NCBI RefSeq assembly: GCF_016082275.1
Contig: NZ_MOWM01000010.1
Span: forward strand, 43,219 to 107,218
Length of the DNA: 64,000 nt
DNA from: Variovorax sp. E3
GTDB lineage: Bacteria; Pseudomonadota; Gammaproteobacteria; Burkholderiales; Burkholderiaceae_C
Direction: 5' to 3'
This document shows positions 19,584 through 29,610 of the stretch, in pieces; the stretch's first letter is position 1; each line of letters opens with the position of its first letter. The translations under genes and the position numbers were made by a program. Below the pieces are notes generated by a model, which made no database searches, was not told the origin of the DNA, and saw only the letters and a program-made list of their open reading frames with translations.

Positions 19584-20275
19584 CCAGCCTGGCCCAGCCG
19601 ATAGCCCACGCCGCGCACCGCCAGCGGCACGCCCTGAACGCCTTGCTCCTCGAGCTTCCTGCGCAGGTTGTGGACGTGCGTATCGACGACGCGCTCGAGC
19701 GCGCCGCTCTCGGGCAGGCAGGCCTCCAGCAGCTCGGCGCGGCTGAAGGCCTTGCGCGGATGGCGCATCAAGGTCGCCAGGAGCTTGAACTCCGTGATGG
19801 TCAGGTCGAGCGGCCTGGCATTCCCGGCGACATGCGCGGCAACCGCTTCGAGATCGATCTCGAGGGCGCCGCAAGCCAGCCGGGCTTGCGCTTGGCGTTG
19901 CTGCGCACCGCGCGAGCGCTTCAGGATGACCTGCACGCGTGCCACCACCTCCTTGGGGTTGAAGGGCTTGACCACGTAGTCGTCCGCGCCGTAGAGCAGC
20001 GCGCCCACTTTCTCGACCTCGCCGTCGACGGCCGTGACCATGATGACGGGAACATCACCCGCCCGCCGCATCGCGGCCAGGAGCTCCCGGCCGCTGACTT
20101 GCGGCAGCATGTAGTCGAGCAGCACGAGGTCGGGCTGCCACTGCGCGAACATCTGCATGGCCTTTCCGCCGTCGTGGCACAGCGCCGTGAGAAAGCCGTC
20201 GCGCTGCAGGTAGGCGGCCAGCACGTCGGCAATCTGGGGATCGTCCTCGACGATCAGAATGCGCTCGTTGGCCAT
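19580..20275 (-). CDS. OmpR-family response regulator
   Basis: 231 aa. Receiver domain MANERILIVEDDPQIADVLAAYL with acidic pocket ED, phosphoacceptor Asp in LVLLDYMLPQVSG (about residue 54), conserved Thr (IMVTA) and Lys (VVKPF). The C-terminal OmpR winged helix is LDLTITEFKLLATLMRHPRKAFSRAELL through THVHNLRRKLEEQG. First gene of the pair, coupled to the kinase. Direct repeats at 20437-20458, upstream of its start, are a plausible autoregulatory site. Confidence 0.94.
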   Translation of the reverse strand: MANERILIVEDDPQIADVLAAYLQRDGFLTALCHDGGKAMQMFAQWQPDLVLLDYMLPQVSGRELLAAMRRAGDVPVIMVTAVDGEVEKVGALLYGADDYVVKPFNPKEVVARVQVILKRSRGAQQRQAQARLACGALEIDLEAVAAHVAGNARPLDLTITEFKLLATLMRHPRKAFSRAELLEACLPESGALERVVDTHVHNLRRKLEEQGVQGVPLAVRGVGYRLGQAG

Positions 20276-20841
20276 GGAATCTGCGATCTTCGGTTGGGAG
20301 TGGGGGGTGAATGCGCCTTCAGCAGGCGCTGGCCATCACGGCATTATCCGGCGCCCACTTGCGGGGGGGTTTTGGCCTGTCCTTGCGTCGGCGGCATGCG
20401 ATTTTTTCGCCATCATGCGAAGAACGAGACTGCGTTTGATCAAGATCTGATCAAGATTTCTGGCGGGGGCGGAGCAGGGCGGATGTTGGCGCGATTCTTC
20501 AGCGAATCCACACAAACGCTGCATCGCGTCTCCATGGGGCCGCGGGAGCATCGGGCGCCATGCCTGTCAACGCCAAGAGCGGACGCCATCGTCCGCGTGC
20601 CATCCCCGCCATTTCCGCCATGACCGCCGAAACGCTGCCGATGCTGGCGATGCTCTGCGCCGTCGCGCTGTGGCTCGCCTACTGGTTCGGACCGCACGGG
20701 GTCGATACATCCGCCGCGAAGGGGTGCTTTCGCCGAGCTTTCGCGCACCGTCACATGTATGTCTGCGGCTGCGCTCGCGAGGCGCCGCCCGTTCTTCCCA
20801 GGCTCCTTGTCTGATCCCGGACCCCAGGTTCGGGGCCGTTC
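20276..20841. other. Intergenic region, no convincing gene
   Basis: About 565 bases between two minus-strand genes. A short open frame at 20560-20814 has one hydrophobic segment (LPMLAMLCAVALWLAYWF), but its tail is rich in Arg and Cys and looks non-coding. I do not call it. The region holds an 11-base tandem repeat at 20437-20458 and a G-tract at about 20362. It is the likely promoter region of the two-component pair. Confidence 0.5.
20437..20458. promoter_or_regulatory. Tandem 11-base direct repeat, candidate response-regulator box
   Basis: TGATCAAGATC is followed immediately by TGATCAAGATT. Two head-to-tail half-sites with 11-base periodicity, one helical turn, are the usual architecture recognised by OmpR-type dimers. 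It lies about 160 bases upstream of the response regulator gene. Confidence 0.5.
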
Positions 20842-22328
20842 TCAGAACAGCGAGATCACCTGTCGCAGCGCATCGGCGTGGCGACGCAGCGCATCGTCAT
20901 CCAGCGCCGCGTAGCCGATCACGAGGCCTGCGGGCAACACGGCCCGCTTGCAGAAATCCGAGATCGGTTGAAAGCGCAGGCCACGCTGCGCGGCGGCCGT
21001 CAGAAACGCGCTTTGTTCGATCTCCTGCGGCAACCACCAGGCCAGATGAAAGCCCGCCTGCTCGCCGGTGACGCGAAGCCGGCCGGGGCCGACGGCTTCG
21101 CCCAGTGCCGCCATCACGATGTCCCGGCGCTGCGCGTAGGCGATGCGCGCGCGACGCACATGCCGCGCGAACGCGCCGCTTTCCAGGAAGTGGGCCAGCG
21201 CCATCTGCTCGATCACCCCGGTGGAGCGCCCGGTGATGAGCCGCGCCTGGCGGAAATCGGGCACGAGCTTTCTCGGCAGCACGGCGTAGCCGATGCGCAG
21301 CGCGGCGAACATCGTCTTGTTGAAACTGCCGCAGTGAATGACCCGGTCCGCCGCGTCCAGGCTCTTCAACGCCGGCAGCGGCGGGCTGTCGTAGCTGAAC
21401 TCGCTGTCGTAGTCGTCTTCGATCACCCAGCAGTCGGCTTCCTCGGCCCATGCGAGCAGTTCGAGGCGTCGCGACACCGGCATCGTGACGCCCGTCGCGC
21501 CTGGTGCGCCGGCGTGACATGCACCAGCCGGACGCCCGCGCGGCGACGCGCATGCGCGACCGAGAAGCCGCTGGCGTCGACTGGCACGTGCACCACTTCC
21601 CGCGCATGCCGGCTGAATATCGGCGCCGCGTGCAGGTAGCCGGGGTCTTCGACCAGCACCCGGTCTTCGGACGACAGCAGCAGCCGCGCGCACAGGTCCA
21701 GCCCGTGCCGGATGCCCGACAGCACGATGACCTGCTCCGCATCGCACGAGATGCCGCGCGCCACGCCCAGGTAGCGGGCGATCTGCTCCCGGAGACGGCC
21801 CAGCCCCAATGACTCCCTGTCGCTCAGTTGCTCCGCCGTCACGCATCGCGTGCCGGCCTGCAGCGCCTTGCGCCAGCCGTCGAGCGGGAACAGCGCGGGG
21901 TCGGCGACACGCGCCACGAAGGGCTCGCCGATCTCGCTCGTGAGGAGCGGCGCGATGTCGATGCCGCGCGCTTGCTTCGCGCGCCGCGCCGGTGCTTCGG
22001 CCGCGCGCGCCCCGGCGTCGAAGAACTGGTCCGGCACCGTCGCGGCCACGTAGGTGCCGGACCCGGAGGTGCTGACGAGATAGCCCTCGCTGCGCAACTG
22101 GTCATAGGCCAGGTCGACCGTTGCGCGCGACACCTGCCAGCGCAGCGCCAGGTGCCTGGTGGAGGGCAGGCGCGCGCCCTTGGCGAGCACGCCGTCGAGG
22201 ATGCGGCTGCGAATCTGCCGGTAGATCCACGCCTGCTTCAGCTCGCCTTCGCGCGGTGGTTCCGCCGCGAGGTCGAGGCTCGATGCGGTGCGACGGGCCT
22301 GTGAGGCGCGGGAAAGTGGCCTGGTCAT
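20842..22328 (-). CDS. MocR-type (GntR-aminotransferase) regulator, PdxR-like (frameshifted)
   Basis: 495 aa after repair. A GntR winged helix (LKQAWIYRQIRSRILDGVLAKGARLPSTRHLALRWQVSRATVDLAYDQLRSEGYL) is fused to an aminotransferase-fold domain. The PLP lysine lies in HCGSFNKTMFAALRIGYAVLP, with EDDYDSEFSYD and the Arg near the end (LPAGLVIGYAAL region). A base is missing at about 21497: frame one ends at HVTPAHQA and frame two resumes TGVTMPVSRRLELLAWAEEADCWV. One added C gives AHQAPTGVTMP. It is divergent from the reductase-M24 fusion (53-base gap), so that gene is its probable target. Confidence 0.88.
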
Positions 22329-22349
22329 ATTTTCAGATATGGATCTAGG

Positions 22350-22366
22350 GACAAGGCCGCATTGTC
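22350..22366. promoter_or_regulatory. Inverted repeat between MocR gene and fusion gene
   Basis: GACAA and TTGTC flank a 7-base centre, located 16-32 bases upstream of the fusion gene start. A weak candidate for the MocR operator or an overlapping promoter element. Confidence 0.25.
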
Positions 22367-22381
22367 GGTAAATTTTCCGTC

Positions 22382-24087
22382 ATGACAAAGACGACGCCCC
22401 ACTTCTGCACGATCGCGCCCGACGGGCTCCGGTTTCCTCTCCCGGGTGGGGGCAGCATCCTCGACGCCGCGCTCGCCGAGGGCATCGCGGTGCCGTTCTC
22501 CTGCAAGCGCGGCGAGTGCGGCTCCTGCCGGGCGCAGGTTCTGGGCGGCACCAGCGAGCGCATCGCGCCGCCTTCCGAAGCGGCCTATCAGGTTGCGGAC
22601 GACGAACTGCTGATGTGCCAGTGCCGCGCCACCAGCGACCTGAGCCTGCGCTTTGCGCACTGGCGCATGCCGGCGCGGCCGGCGGCTCGCTACTCGGCGA
22701 AGATCATGGCGCTCGACGCGGTGGCGCCGGGCGTCACGAAGCTGGTGGTAGAGCTGCAGAGCGCGCAGCCTTTTCAGTGCGCGCCCGGGCAGCATGCGCA
22801 ACTGCTGATGGACAACGGCGAGCGCCGCAGTTTCTCCATCGCCAACTTGCCCGCTGAAACGGGGGGCGCCAACCGGCTGGAGTTCCACATCCGCCGCATT
22901 CCCGGCGGCGCATTCACCGACCACAAGCTCGCGGAACTGCGGCCAGGCGAGCTGCTGGAAATCGACGGACCCTACGGCGCGTGCACCTGGCAGGCGCCTT
23001 CCGAGCCTGTCGCGCACCTCGTGCTGCTCGCCACGGGCACGGGCTTCGCGGGCATCAGCGCGATCCTGAAGACTGCGCTGACAAGCGGCGCATTCCAGAC
23101 GGTCACGCTCTACTGGGGATGCGCCACGGCGGCCGACTGCTACGCGTCCGACTGGCTCGACGAGATGGAGGACGCCTACGCGGGCTTTCGTTGGGCGGCC
23201 GTGCCGTCGACACAGCGCGTGCAGAACGAGGCGCTTGCGGCAGCCCATGACTGGGCGCAAACCACGGTCTATGCCTGCGGCAACCCCGCCATGGTCCGCG
23301 AAGCCCGCGAGCTGCTGAAAGCGGCCGGCTTGCCGAAGGACAATTTCTTCTCCGAGGCCTTCCTCCCCGCCACGCAAGCGCACCAGGACAAGGCCCCGTA
23401 CATCGTGCGCCACCCTTGGGAAAAGGTCGGTGCGGCCTTCTCGCTCGAAGGCATCCTCGATGCGCGCCGGCGCTCCATGGACGCGCTGCCGCAGATCGCC
23501 GCGTTGATGGTGCCCGGCATGACCACGGGCGAAGCATCGCGGTCGCCGACGAGCATCTGCGCAGCTTGGGCGCGGCCTACAACTGGCACCCGACCTACGT
23601 GCGCTTCGGCCCGGACACGCAGTGCACCTCGCGCCAACCGGTGGACCGCCAGCGGAAACTGCGCGCCGACGACGTGTTCACCATCGACCTGGGCCCCGTG
23701 TGGGACGGCTACGAAGGGGACTACGGCGACACCTTCGTGATGGGCGCCGACCCCGATCACCAGCGCTGCACGCAGGCCGCGCGAGACATCTTCGCGCAGA
23801 GCCAGGCTGCGTGGGCGCAGGGCCTGAGCGGCAGCGCGCTCTACGACTTCGCCGAGGAACTGGCCCGCGCGCACGGCTGTTCGCTCGTGCGCGAAACGGC
23901 CGGGCACCGGGTCTCGGACTTTCCGCATGCGCTCTACGGCAAGCACCGCCTGGCCGAGGCCGACTTCGTGCCGGGCGACGGCATCTGGGTGCTCGAAGTC
24001 CAGGTGCGCGACCTGGAGCGTCCGATCGGCGCGTTCTTCGAAGACGTGCTGCTGCGTTCGGCGGCAAGCAGCGGCGGCGCCGGCTAG
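22382..24087 (+). CDS. Ferredoxin / flavin-NAD(P)H reductase fused to an M24 peptidase-like domain (frameshifted)
   Basis: 568 aa after repair. Residues 1-90: plant-type 2Fe-2S ferredoxin with ligands CKRGECGSC and LLMCQC. Residues about 100-335: FAD and NAD binding reductase module with RRSFSIAN (FAD), [23 protein letters not shown] (nucleotide), [14 protein letters not shown] and the EAF tail. Residues about 358-568: pita-bread M24 domain with all five metal ligands in place ([19 protein letters not shown] two Asp, TAGHRV His, VLEVQV and FFEDVLL Glu). The junction [22 protein letters not shown] is in frame. A base is lost at about 23535, inside the M24 domain ([20 protein letters not shown] after repair), so it did not create the fusion. 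The stop overlaps phnE's stop at CTAG. Function unknown. Confidence 0.82.
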
Positions 24088-24896
24088 ATCAGCATCTTGC
24101 GGATGCGCGCCGACACCAGGTCGATCGCGCTGACGCCGATCACGATGATGATCATCACCGCGCAGGTCTCGGCGTACTGGAAGCCGCGAATGATTTCCCA
24201 CAGCACCACGCCGATGCCGCCCGCGCCCACCATGCCCACCACCGAGGCCGAACGCACGTTCGACTCGAAGCGGTACAGCGCATAGGAAATCCACAGCGGC
24301 ATCACCTGCGGCAGCACGCCGTAGACGATCTCGTGCAGCGCGCTCGCGCCCGTCGAGCGGATGCCTTCGACCGGTTGCGGGTCGATGGCCTCGACCGCCT
24401 CGGCGAACAGCTTGGCCAGCACGCCGCTGGTGTGTACCCACAGCGCCAGCACGCCGGCGAACGGGCCCAGCCCCACGGCCACCACGAACAGCATCGCGAA
24501 CACCAGTTCGTTGATGGCCCGGCAGGCGTCCATGAAGCGGCGCACCGGCTGGTAGATCCACCACGGAACGATGTTGGCGGAAGCCAGCAGCGCCAGCGGC
24601 ACGGCCGTGACCACCGCCAGCACCGTGCCCCACAGCGCGATCTGCAGCGTGACCACCATCTCCTGCAGGTACATGCGCCACTGCGTGAAGTTGGGCGGAA
24701 AGAACTCGGCGGCGTAGGTCGCCATGTTGCCGCCGTCCTTGAACAGGTCGAGCGGGCGCATGTCGGCGCCTTTCCAAGACGCAGCCAGCAGGATCAGCAG
24801 CGCCGCCCAGGAAAGTTGCCACGCGAGGTTGCGCTTCGGGGGCGCCGCCGTGAAGGGCAGGCGGTTGGCTTCGGCCGTGGGTTGCAGGGCGGACAT
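24084..24896 (-). CDS. phnE: Phosphonate ABC transporter permease PhnE
   Basis: Inner-membrane permease, 270 aa. Hydrophobic segments begin with [18 protein letters not shown], and the coupling loop is [31 protein letters not shown], followed by [25 protein letters not shown], characteristic of PhnE. It follows phnD by 19 bases and ends phnCDE. The final TAG overlaps the stop of the convergent fusion gene within CTAG (24084-24087), leaving no intergenic terminator. Confidence 0.95.
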   Translation of the reverse strand: MSALQPTAEANRLPFTAAPPKRNLAWQLSWAALLILLAASWKGADMRPLDLFKDGGNMATYAAEFFPPNFTQWRMYLQEMVVTLQIALWGTVLAVVTAVPLALLASANIVPWWIYQPVRRFMDACRAINELVFAMLFVVAVGLGPFAGVLALWVHTSGVLAKLFAEAVEAIDPQPVEGIRSTGASALHEIVYGVLPQVMPLWISYALYRFESNVRSASVVGMVGAGGIGVVLWEIIRGFQYAETCAVMIIIVIGVSAIDLVSARIRKMLI

Positions 24897-24915
24897 GGGG
24901 CGCTCGCTCAGTCGA

Positions 24916-25860
24916 TCAGTTCAGCGCGGCCAGCTTCTTGTCGATGTCGGCGAGCTTGGCTTTCTTGTCGGCCTCGCTGATCACGGTGTCGGCTTCGAGC
25001 TTGGTGCGCTGGCCGAACAGGTCGATCTGGCGGATCGGCAGCAGCTGCTTGTCGCTCGATTCCTTGAAGCCCGACAGCTTGGAGATCTTCATGACGATCT
25101 CCTTTTCTCGCGCATCGGTCTTGGCGTAGTTGAAGAAGAAGTTGCGCAGCTTCTGCTTGGTGGCTTCGGGCAGGTCCTTGCGCATCACCAGCGGGTCGAG
25201 CGGAATCAGCGGCGAGGTCCAGACGATCTTGATGTCCTTGAACTTCTCGGGGAAGCGCTCCTTCACCTTCTCGAGGTTCTCGCTGTTGTTGGTTGCCACG
25301 TCGACCTGCTTGTTGGCCACGGCCAGCGCGTTGGTCTCGTGGTTGGCGCTGCGCGTGACCTTGAACGCGGTGCGCGAGTCGACGTTGTTCTTGGCGAACA
25401 CGTAGTAGCCGGGCACGAGGTAGCCCGAGGTCGAGTTCGGGTCGCCGTTGCCGAAGCTCAAGTTTTTGGCGTTCTTCAGCACGTCGTCCAGCGTGTTGAG
25501 CGGGCTCTCGCGGTTCACGATGAGGTGCGAGTAGTAGCCCTGCGTGCCGTCGACGTTGACCATCTGCGCAAAGATTTCGCCGCCGGCGCGGTCCACCGCT
25601 TCCATGGCCGACTTGTTGCCGAACCAGCCGAGCTGCACCTTGTTGAAGCGCATGGCCTCGATGATGCCGGCGTAGTCGGGCGCGAAGAAGGCGTTGATCT
25701 TCAGGCCGGTCTGGCGGCTCATGTCTTCGATCAGCGGCTGCCAGTCGCCCTTGAGGTTCTGCGTCGCCTCGGTCGAGATGATGCCGAAGTTGATGTCCTG
25801 CGCAAACGCGCCGACCATGCCCAGGCCGAGGGCCAGGGCTGCACACAGTTTCTTGATCAT
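24916..25860 (-). CDS. phnD: Phosphonate ABC transporter substrate-binding protein PhnD
   Basis: Periplasmic receptor, 314 aa. Signal peptide [20 protein letters not shown], then [27 protein letters not shown]. The phosphonate-binding pattern is seen in [21 protein letters not shown] (Tyr/Ser ligands region), [13 protein letters not shown] and [20 protein letters not shown], as in PhnD of E. coli. A C-terminal Lys-rich helical tail ([19 protein letters not shown]) is present. It lies between phnC and phnE. A polypurine stretch (template view) of 39 bases separates it from phnC. Confidence 0.95.
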   Translation of the reverse strand: MIKKLCAALALGLGMVGAFAQDINFGIISTEATQNLKGDWQPLIEDMSRQTGLKINAFFAPDYAGIIEAMRFNKVQLGWFGNKSAMEAVDRAGGEIFAQMVNVDGTQGYYSHLIVNRESPLNTLDDVLKNAKNLSFGNGDPNSTSGYLVPGYYVFAKNNVDSRTAFKVTRSANHETNALAVANKQVDVATNNSENLEKVKERFPEKFKDIKIVWTSPLIPLDPLVMRKDLPEATKQKLRNFFFNYAKTDAREKEIVMKISKLSGFKESSDKQLLPIRQIDLFGQRTKLEADTVISEADKKAKLADIDKKLAALN

Positions 25861-25882
25861 GGAAAAGCTCCGGAATTGAAAC

Positions 25883-25921
25883 GGAAGAAGAAAGAAGGAA
25901 AAAAGAGGAGAGGGAAGGAAA
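25883..25921. repeat. 39-base homopurine/homopyrimidine tract between phnC and phnD
   Basis: Uninterrupted purines on the plus strand; the phn mRNA therefore has a pyrimidine-only stretch just before phnD. There is no Shine-Dalgarno-like purine box inside it, and the ribosome site of phnD lies after it. It may affect phnD translation or transcript stability. Confidence 0.7.
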
Positions 25922-25928
25922 CGAAAGC

Positions 25929-26798
25929 TCAGGCTGCGGCCGCCACCTTGGCGGGCCATGCCACGGCGGAGGGCGGCGTCAGCACGTGCACGCTGGCGCC
26001 TTCGGAGGCGGGCGGCGCGGGCCGCAGCAGCTCTTCGGCCTGCACGCCGTACAGCTCATGCAGCAGGGCCGGCGTGAGCGCCGACGAAGGGCCGTCGAAC
26101 ACGATGCGCCCCTGGTTCAGCGCCACCACGCGCGGGCAGTACTTCATCGCGATGTCGACCTGGTGCAGCGACACCACCACCGTGCAGCCGTCCTCGCGGT
26201 TGATGCCCGCCAGGATCTCCATCACCTTGCGCGACGACTCGGGGTCGAGCGAGGCGATCGGCTCGTCGGCCAGCACCACCTTCGCGCCTTGCACCAGCGC
26301 GCGCGCAATGGCCGCGCGCTGCTGCTGGCCGCCCGACAGCGTCGAGGCGCGCTGCGCATGGCAGTCGGCAATGCCGACACGCGCCAGCGCATCGAGCGCC
26401 CGCGCGCGTTCGTGCGCGGGGAACATGCGCGTCCAGCTGCGCCACCACGAGGCGCGGTGCAGCGAACCCACCAGCACGTTGACCAGCACCGGCAGCCGCG
26501 CCACCAGGTTGAACTGCTGGAACACGAAGCCCACCTGCGAGCGGACCTTGCGGATGTCGCGGTGGATGCGGCCCGCGCGCTGCACGCACTGGCCGTCGAT
26601 CTCGATCAGCGATTCGCTGCCGCCGTCGGCCGCCACCAGGCCCGCCACGTGGCGCAGCAGCGTCGACTTGCCCGAGCCCGAGGCGCCGATCAACGCCACC
26701 ATGTCGCCCTGCGCCACATCGAGATTGATGTCGCGCAGCGCATGCCGGCCGTTGGCGAAGTGCTTGTCGAGATGGCGGATCCGCAGTGCTGTGGTCAT
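25929..26798 (-). CDS. phnC: Phosphonate ABC transporter ATP-binding protein PhnC
   Basis: Cytoplasmic ATPase, 289 aa. Walker [10 protein letters not shown] (about 36), Q-loop [23 protein letters not shown], signature [15 protein letters not shown], Walker [16 protein letters not shown] and the H-loop [12 protein letters not shown] follow PhnC closely. A C-terminal extension of about 35 residues is rich in Ala and Pro. It is the first gene of phnCDE and has its own PhnF-type box 18 bases upstream of the start, separated from phnM by 108 bases. Confidence 0.95.
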   Translation of the reverse strand: MTTALRIRHLDKHFANGRHALRDINLDVAQGDMVALIGASGSGKSTLLRHVAGLVAADGGSESLIEIDGQCVQRAGRIHRDIRKVRSQVGFVFQQFNLVARLPVLVNVLVGSLHRASWWRSWTRMFPAHERARALDALARVGIADCHAQRASTLSGGQQQRAAIARALVQGAKVVLADEPIASLDPESSRKVMEILAGINREDGCTVVVSLHQVDIAMKYCPRVVALNQGRIVFDGPSSALTPALLHELYGVQAEELLRPAPPASEGASVHVLTPPSAVAWPAKVAAAA

Positions 26799-26815
26799 GG
26801 TCTTGAAGGGTGAAG

Positions 26816-26827
26816 TCGTCTAGACAA
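26816..26827. promoter_or_regulatory. PhnF-type operator in front of phnCDE
   Basis: TCGTCTAGACAA matches the box at 32784-32795 (TTGTATAGACAA) at 10 of 12 positions and shares the core TAGACAA. Palindromic sites with a central TA and outer TTGT/ACAA arms suit HutC/PhnF-subfamily GntR proteins. Its place immediately before phnC shows that the transporter operon is controlled separately but by the same repressor. Confidence 0.65.
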
Positions 26828-26906
26828 GTGAAGTCTCGCGAGCCTGTGTGACGTGCCCGCGACACTTCGGCGGCAGCGGCATGTCATGGCCGGTGGCCGC
26901 CCGGAT

Positions 26907-28070
26907 TCACAGGATGCGGCGGCCTTCGCGCCACACGCCGCGCACCACGGGGTGGCGCGTGCCGTCCGGCAGCGTGCACATGCGCACTTGCAGCAGGTCG
27001 GCGCGCAGGCCGGTTTCGAGCGCGCCGCGGTCGTCGAGCCGCACCGCGCGCGCCGGGTTGCGCGTCACCATCGCCACCGCCTGCGGCCAGGTCGCCAGCC
27101 CGTCGCTCACCAGCTGTATGGCCGCGCCCAGCAGGCTGCTCGGCACATAGTCGGAAGAAAGGATGTCGAGCAACCCGTGGCGCGCCAGCTCGGACGCGGC
27201 CACGTTGCCCGAGTGCGAACCGCCGCGCACCACGTTCGGGCCGCCCATCACGTTGGCCAGGCCGAGCGCCCGTGCGGCCTGCGCCGCGGCCAGCGTGGTC
27301 GGGAACTCCGACATGCTCGCGCCCTCGGCGTGCGCCTGCGTCACGTGGGCCACGGTGGTGTCGTCGTGGCTTGCGAGGGCAATGCCGTGCGCGGCGCAGT
27401 AGTCCACGAAGAAGCGCCGATGCGGCACCGCGTAGTCTGCCTGCTGCTGCGCGGACTCGGCCACGCGGCGCTCGAACTTGGCGTCGCTCCAGCCCTTCTT
27501 GCCGGTGTAGTAGATGCGCGCCAGCTCGATGTTCTCCCACTGCCGCTGGCCCGGCGTGTGGTCCATCAGCGAGATGAGCGACAGCCGCCTGTGGCCGCGA
27601 AACGGCGCGAACAGGTCGATGGTGTTGGGCGCGGGCAGCTCGCAGCGCACGTGCAGGTGGTGGTCGGCGCGCAGCAGGTCTTGCGCCACGCAGGCGTCGA
27701 TCACTTCCAGCGTGCGGCCCCAGGTGCTGCCGCGCAGGCTCTCCGGGTCGGCTTCGCCCACGCCCAGCGCGTCGAACACGGTGGTGATGCCGGCGGCCGC
27801 CACTTCGGCGTCGTGCGACAGCAGCGCAGGCAGCGGGCCCCACTGCACCTTGGGGCGCGGCATGAGGTGGCGCTCGAAGTTGTCGGTGTGGATCTCGACA
27901 AGGCCCGGCAGCAGGTAGTCGCCGTCCAGGTCGAACGTTCCTTCGGCCGTCGGACCGGAACTGATGGCGCCGATGCGTCCGCCCGACACCGCCAGCGCGC
28001 CCGAGACCACTTCGGTGGGCAGCACCATGCGCGCGTTCGAGAAGACCGTGGTGGTGGCCGTCGTCGTCAT
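26907..28070 (-). CDS. phnM: Alpha-D-ribose 1-methylphosphonate 5-triphosphate diphosphatase PhnM
   Basis: Amidohydrolase-superfamily enzyme, 387 aa, that removes pyrophosphate from the ribose 1-phosphonate 5-triphosphate made by PhnGHIL, giving the 5-phosphate substrate of PhnJ. The metal motif is LVEIHTDNFERHLMPRP (HxD), and further ligands occur in HVRCELP, IALASHDDTTVAHV and DILSSDYVPSSLL. It overlaps phnL by four bases and is the last gene of the phnGHIJKLM run. Confidence 0.96.
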   Translation of the reverse strand: MTTTATTTVFSNARMVLPTEVVSGALAVSGGRIGAISSGPTAEGTFDLDGDYLLPGLVEIHTDNFERHLMPRPKVQWGPLPALLSHDAEVAAAGITTVFDALGVGEADPESLRGSTWGRTLEVIDACVAQDLLRADHHLHVRCELPAPNTIDLFAPFRGHRRLSLISLMDHTPGQRQWENIELARIYYTGKKGWSDAKFERRVAESAQQQADYAVPHRRFFVDYCAAHGIALASHDDTTVAHVTQAHAEGASMSEFPTTLAAAQAARALGLANVMGGPNVVRGGSHSGNVAASELARHGLLDILSSDYVPSSLLGAAIQLVSDGLATWPQAVAMVTRNPARAVRLDDRGALETGLRADLLQVRMCTLPDGTRHPVVRGVWREGRRIL

Positions 28071-28807
28071 GCCTTGCTCCTGAATTCGCCGACGTTCACG
28101 CGGCGCGTGGCCACGGCGGCGCCCACCTCGGCGTCGTGGAAGATGCCGACCGTGGCGGCACCGCGCGCCGTGGCCTCGCGGATCAGCGCAATGACCGTGT
28201 CGGTGTTGGCCGCGTCGAGCGACGCCGTGGGCTCGTCGAGCAGCAGCAGCGGCTTGGGCTTGATCATGTTGCGCGCGATGTTGATGCGCTGCTGCTCGCC
28301 GCCCGAGAAGGTGGCCGGCGGCAGGTGCCACAGCCGCTCGGGAATGCGCAGGCGCGTGAGCCAGCGGCGAGCCTCTTCGCGCGCCGCCTCGAGGTGTTCG
28401 GGTGCGTTCTCGGCGCCTTCGGCGTCTTCCGCCAGTGGCTCCGCCACCACGTCGAGCGCGCTCACGCGCGGGATCACGCGCAGGAACTGGCTTACATAGC
28501 CGATGGTGTCGCGCCGCAGCCGCACCATCTCGCGCGGCGAGGCCTGCGTGACGTCGACCGGCCCCGCGGCCGACTGCACCGTGATGCGGCCCGCGCTGGT
28601 GCGGTAGTTGGCATACACCATCTTCAGCAGCGTGCTCTTGCCGAGCCCGGAGGCGCCGTCGAGCACCACGCATTCGCCGGCGTGCACGTCGAGCGCGACG
28701 TCTTCGAACACCGGCAGGTCGAGCGCGTTCTGGTGGTGCAGCGTGAAGTGCTTGCACACGCCCTCGAGCCGCAGCATGGGAGGGGTCTGTGGGGTGGTGG
28801 CGGTCAT
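28067..28807 (-). CDS. phnL: C-P lyase complex ABC protein PhnL
   Basis: 246 aa cytoplasmic ATP-binding protein of the C-P lyase system, needed with PhnGHI for attack of the phosphonate on ATP. Walker A DGASGLGKST, signature FSGGEQQRINIARNMI, Walker B LLLLDEPTASLD, H-loop VGIFHDAEV. The segment LKMVYANYRTSAGRI and QFLRVIPRVSALDVVAEPL are PhnL hallmarks. Overlaps phnK and phnM by four bases each. Confidence 0.95.
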   Translation of the reverse strand: MTATTPQTPPMLRLEGVCKHFTLHHQNALDLPVFEDVALDVHAGECVVLDGASGLGKSTLLKMVYANYRTSAGRITVQSAAGPVDVTQASPREMVRLRRDTIGYVSQFLRVIPRVSALDVVAEPLAEDAEGAENAPEHLEAAREEARRWLTRLRIPERLWHLPPATFSGGEQQRINIARNMIKPKPLLLLDEPTASLDAANTDTVIALIREATARGAATVGIFHDAEVGAAVATRRVNVGEFRSKA

Positions 28808-29610
28808 GGCGTGAGTACCGAGGAAACGAGCAGTTGGGTGTAGGCGTGCTGCGGGTCGTCCAGCACCTGGTCGGTCAGGCCCGACTCGACCACGCGGCCC
28901 TGCTGCATCACCACCATGCGGTGCGCCAGCAGCCGTGCCACGGCCAGGTCGTGCGTGACCACGATGGCCGCGAGCTGCATCTGCCGCGTGAGCTGGCGCA
29001 GCAGGTCGAGCAGGCGTGCCTGCACCGACACGTCCAGGCCCGAGGTCGGCTCGTCCATGAACATCAGGCGCGGCTGCGTGACCAGGTTGCGCGCAATCTG
29101 CAGGCGCTGGCGCATGCCGCCCGAGAAGGTGCGCGGCGCGTCGTCGATGCGGGCGGGGTCGATCTCCACGCGCGAGAGCCATTCGGCCGCCGTCTCCCGC
29201 AGCCGGCCGTAGTGGCGCTCGCCCAGGCCCATCAGGCGTTCGCCGACATTGGCGCCGGCCGACACGTCCATGCGCAGGCCGTCGGCCGGGTTCTGGTGCA
29301 CGAAGCCCCAGTCGGTGCGCGCCAGCAGGCGCTGCTGCGCCTCGCTCATCGCGAACACGTCCTGCAGGCCGCCGCCGCGCAGGCGGAACTCGACGCTGCC
29401 GTGGTCGGGCTTGTCGCGCGCCGCAATGGCGTTCAGCAGGGTCGACTTGCCAGAGCCCGATTCGCCCACCACGGCCAGCACCTCGCCGGGCCACAGGTCG
29501 AACGATGCGTCATGCAGCGCCACGCGGTCGCCGTAGCGCTTGCCCACGTTGCGCACGCGCAGCAGCGGCTGCACGCCGGCTGAAAGAGAAGATGAAGAAG
29601 AAGCGCTCAT
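28804..29610 (-). CDS. phnK: C-P lyase complex ABC protein PhnK
   Basis: 268 aa cytoplasmic ABC protein that docks on the PhnGHIJ core through PhnJ. Walker A GESGSGKST, signature FSGGMRQRLQIARNLV, Walker B LMFMDEPTSGLDVSVQARLLDLL. The oligopeptide-transporter-like carboxy-terminal region (DQVLDDPQHAYTQLLVSSVL) is typical of PhnK. The start is preceded by a Ser-rich string in the first 10 residues. Four-base overlaps with phnJ and phnL indicate strict coupling. Confidence 0.95.
   Translation of the reverse strand: MSASSSSSLSAGVQPLLRVRNVGKRYGDRVALHDASFDLWPGEVLAVVGESGSGKSTLLNAIAARDKPDHGSVEFRLRGGGLQDVFAMSEAQQRLLARTDWGFVHQNPADGLRMDVSAGANVGERLMGLGERHYGRLRETAAEWLSRVEIDPARIDDAPRTFSGGMRQRLQIARNLVTQPRLMFMDEPTSGLDVSVQARLLDLLRQLTRQMQLAAIVVTHDLAVARLLAHRMVVMQQGRVVESGLTDQVLDDPQHAYTQLLVSSVLTP

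Noticed and set aside
20560..20814. 84-codon frame with one hydrophobic segment
   Set aside because: No ribosome site, and the second half has Arg/Cys-rich non-coding texture. Not enough for a gene.
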